From: RGIG2161 sp964525525 | GTDB lineage: Bacteria > Bacillota > Clostridia > Oscillospirales > CAG-272 | Direction of reading: 5' to 3' | NCBI GenBank assembly: GCA_964525525.1 | Contig: CAZGHD010000052.1 | Coordinates: forward strand, 1 to 13,402 | Length of the DNA: 13,402 nt | Shown: positions 12,711 to 13,402 of the stretch, one piece after another | Numbering within the stretch: the stretch's first letter is position 1 | Layout: every line of letters starts with the position of its first letter | The notes under the pieces: generated by a model | Seen by the model: the letters and a program-made list of their open reading frames with translations, nothing else | Told to the model about the DNA's origin: nothing | Databases searched by the model: none | Position numbers and translations under genes: made by a program

Positions 12711-13402
12711 ATGGAACTTATTTTATCAACACTGATCAACGGTCTCAGCCTCGGCGGAATATACGCGATGATCGCGCTCGGCTACACGATGGTCTACGGT
12801 ATCGCAAAGATGCTTAACTTTGCCCACGGAGACGTTATCATGGTCGGCGGATACATCATATACACCTTTATGGCGTTCGGCAATCCCCTGCTCGCTATCG
12901 CGATGGCAGTGATTTTGTGCGTTCTGTTCGGAGTTACTATCGAAAAGATCGCGTACAGACCTCTGCGCGGAGCGTCTCCCCTTGCCGTGCTGATAACCGC
13001 TATCGGCGTAAGCTACCTGCTTCAGAGTCTCGCGCAGATAGTTTTCGGCTCGGCTAACAAAATGGTTACCGTGTACGAGTTCGGTTCGCTCAGCTTTATG
13101 GGCGTTACCGTTCAGGTGTCCGCGCTGGTTACTCTTGCGGTCACTGTCGTGGTTATGATTGCTCTCACCATGTTCGTCAAGTACACCCGTCTCGGCCGTG
13201 CGATGATAGCGGTTTCCGAGGATAAGGGTGCGGCTCAGCTCATGGGTATCAACGTAAACCGCATCATTACCATTACTTTCGCGATAGGTTCAGCTCTCGC
13301 GGCGCTTGCGGGACTGTTCTATCTTCTCAAATCCCCCAGCATCTCCCCCACCCTCGGCGCGATGCCCGGTATCAAGGCGTTTACCGCGGCGGTTATCGGC
13401 GG
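12711..13402 (+). CDS. livH: Branched-chain amino-acid ABC transporter permease, LivH type (partial)
   Basis: The window holds the first 230 codons and the gene runs off the right edge. AAGGAA lies about 5 bases ahead of the ATG. The N-terminus, NGLSLGGIYAMIALGYTMVYGIAKMLNFAHGD, is diagnostic for LivH-type permeases (PF02653). It is followed by EKIAYRPLRG, LITAIGVSYLLQ, YTRLGRAMIAVSEDKGAAQLMGIN and the span that leads to SPTLGAMPGIKAFTAAVIGG. The protein is a multi-span inner-membrane subunit that pairs with a LivM permease and LivG/LivF ATPases, probably encoded just beyond the window. It is co-transcribed with the binding-protein gene, separated by 89 bp with a stem-loop. Confidence 0.95.
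   Translation, partial: MELILSTLINGLSLGGIYAMIALGYTMVYGIAKMLNFAHGDVIMVGGYIIYTFMAFGNPLLAIAMAVILCVLFGVTIEKIAYRPLRGASPLAVLITAIGVSYLLQSLAQIVFGSANKMVTVYEFGSLSFMGVTVQVSALVTLAVTVVVMIALTMFVKYTRLGRAMIAVSEDKGAAQLMGINVNRIITITFAIGSALAALAGLFYLLKSPSISPTLGAMPGIKAFTAAVIG

Overview
The window looks like a chromosomal contig from a gut-type, uncultured member of the Clostridia (Bacillota). This is inferred from consensus SigA-type promoters (TTGACA-N17-TATAAT), strong GGAGG ribosome sites, a clostridial-style large serine recombinase tail, GC-rich palindromic intergenic repeats and the gene families present. I cannot name a genus from sequence alone. No rRNA, tRNA or CRISPR array is visible.

Layout. (1) Positions 1-640: the last 37 codons of a large serine recombinase, then about 580 bp without a credible gene. 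That stretch holds tandem terminator-like stem-loops, two overlapping GC-rich inverted repeats and a strong terminator, and is probably one end of an integrated element. (2) Positions 699-8670: a carbohydrate locus of five genes. These are a UroD-family protein (+), a GH123-like/DUF6067 glycoside hydrolase (-), a sugar phosphate isomerase/epimerase-like TIM barrel (-), a GH95 alpha-L-fucosidase/galactosidase-type enzyme (-) and an FAD-dependent oxidoreductase (+). A good promoter can be seen in front of each. The two glycosidase genes carry almost the same promoter-plus-leader cassette of about 90 bp, so they are probably co-regulated. None of the four enzymes with complete, readable N-termini in this locus shows a signal peptide, which suggests degradation of imported oligosaccharides in the cytoplasm.

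(3) Positions 8671-8975: an intergenic patch of palindromic and direct repeats, one of which resembles the leader hairpin of the glycosidase genes. (4) Positions 8976-9613: a divergent pair of a small DUF6809-like protein and a small XRE-type regulator. Three copies of the palindrome GCATTC-N4-GAATGC lie over their promoters, a clear picture of local repression or autoregulation. (5) Positions 9646-11206: two divergently transcribed small membrane proteins, one with an N-terminal zinc ribbon and one DUF4234-like, each with a promoter and a hairpin terminator. (6) Positions 11387-13402: the start of a branched-chain amino-acid-type ABC importer operon, with a substrate-binding lipoprotein, an intercistronic stem-loop and a LivH-type permease cut by the window end.

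The most distinctive things here are the duplicated promoter-leader cassette and its link to the intergenic repeats, the three-operator switch with a possible leaderless 14-codon ORF, and the structured DNA after the recombinase.
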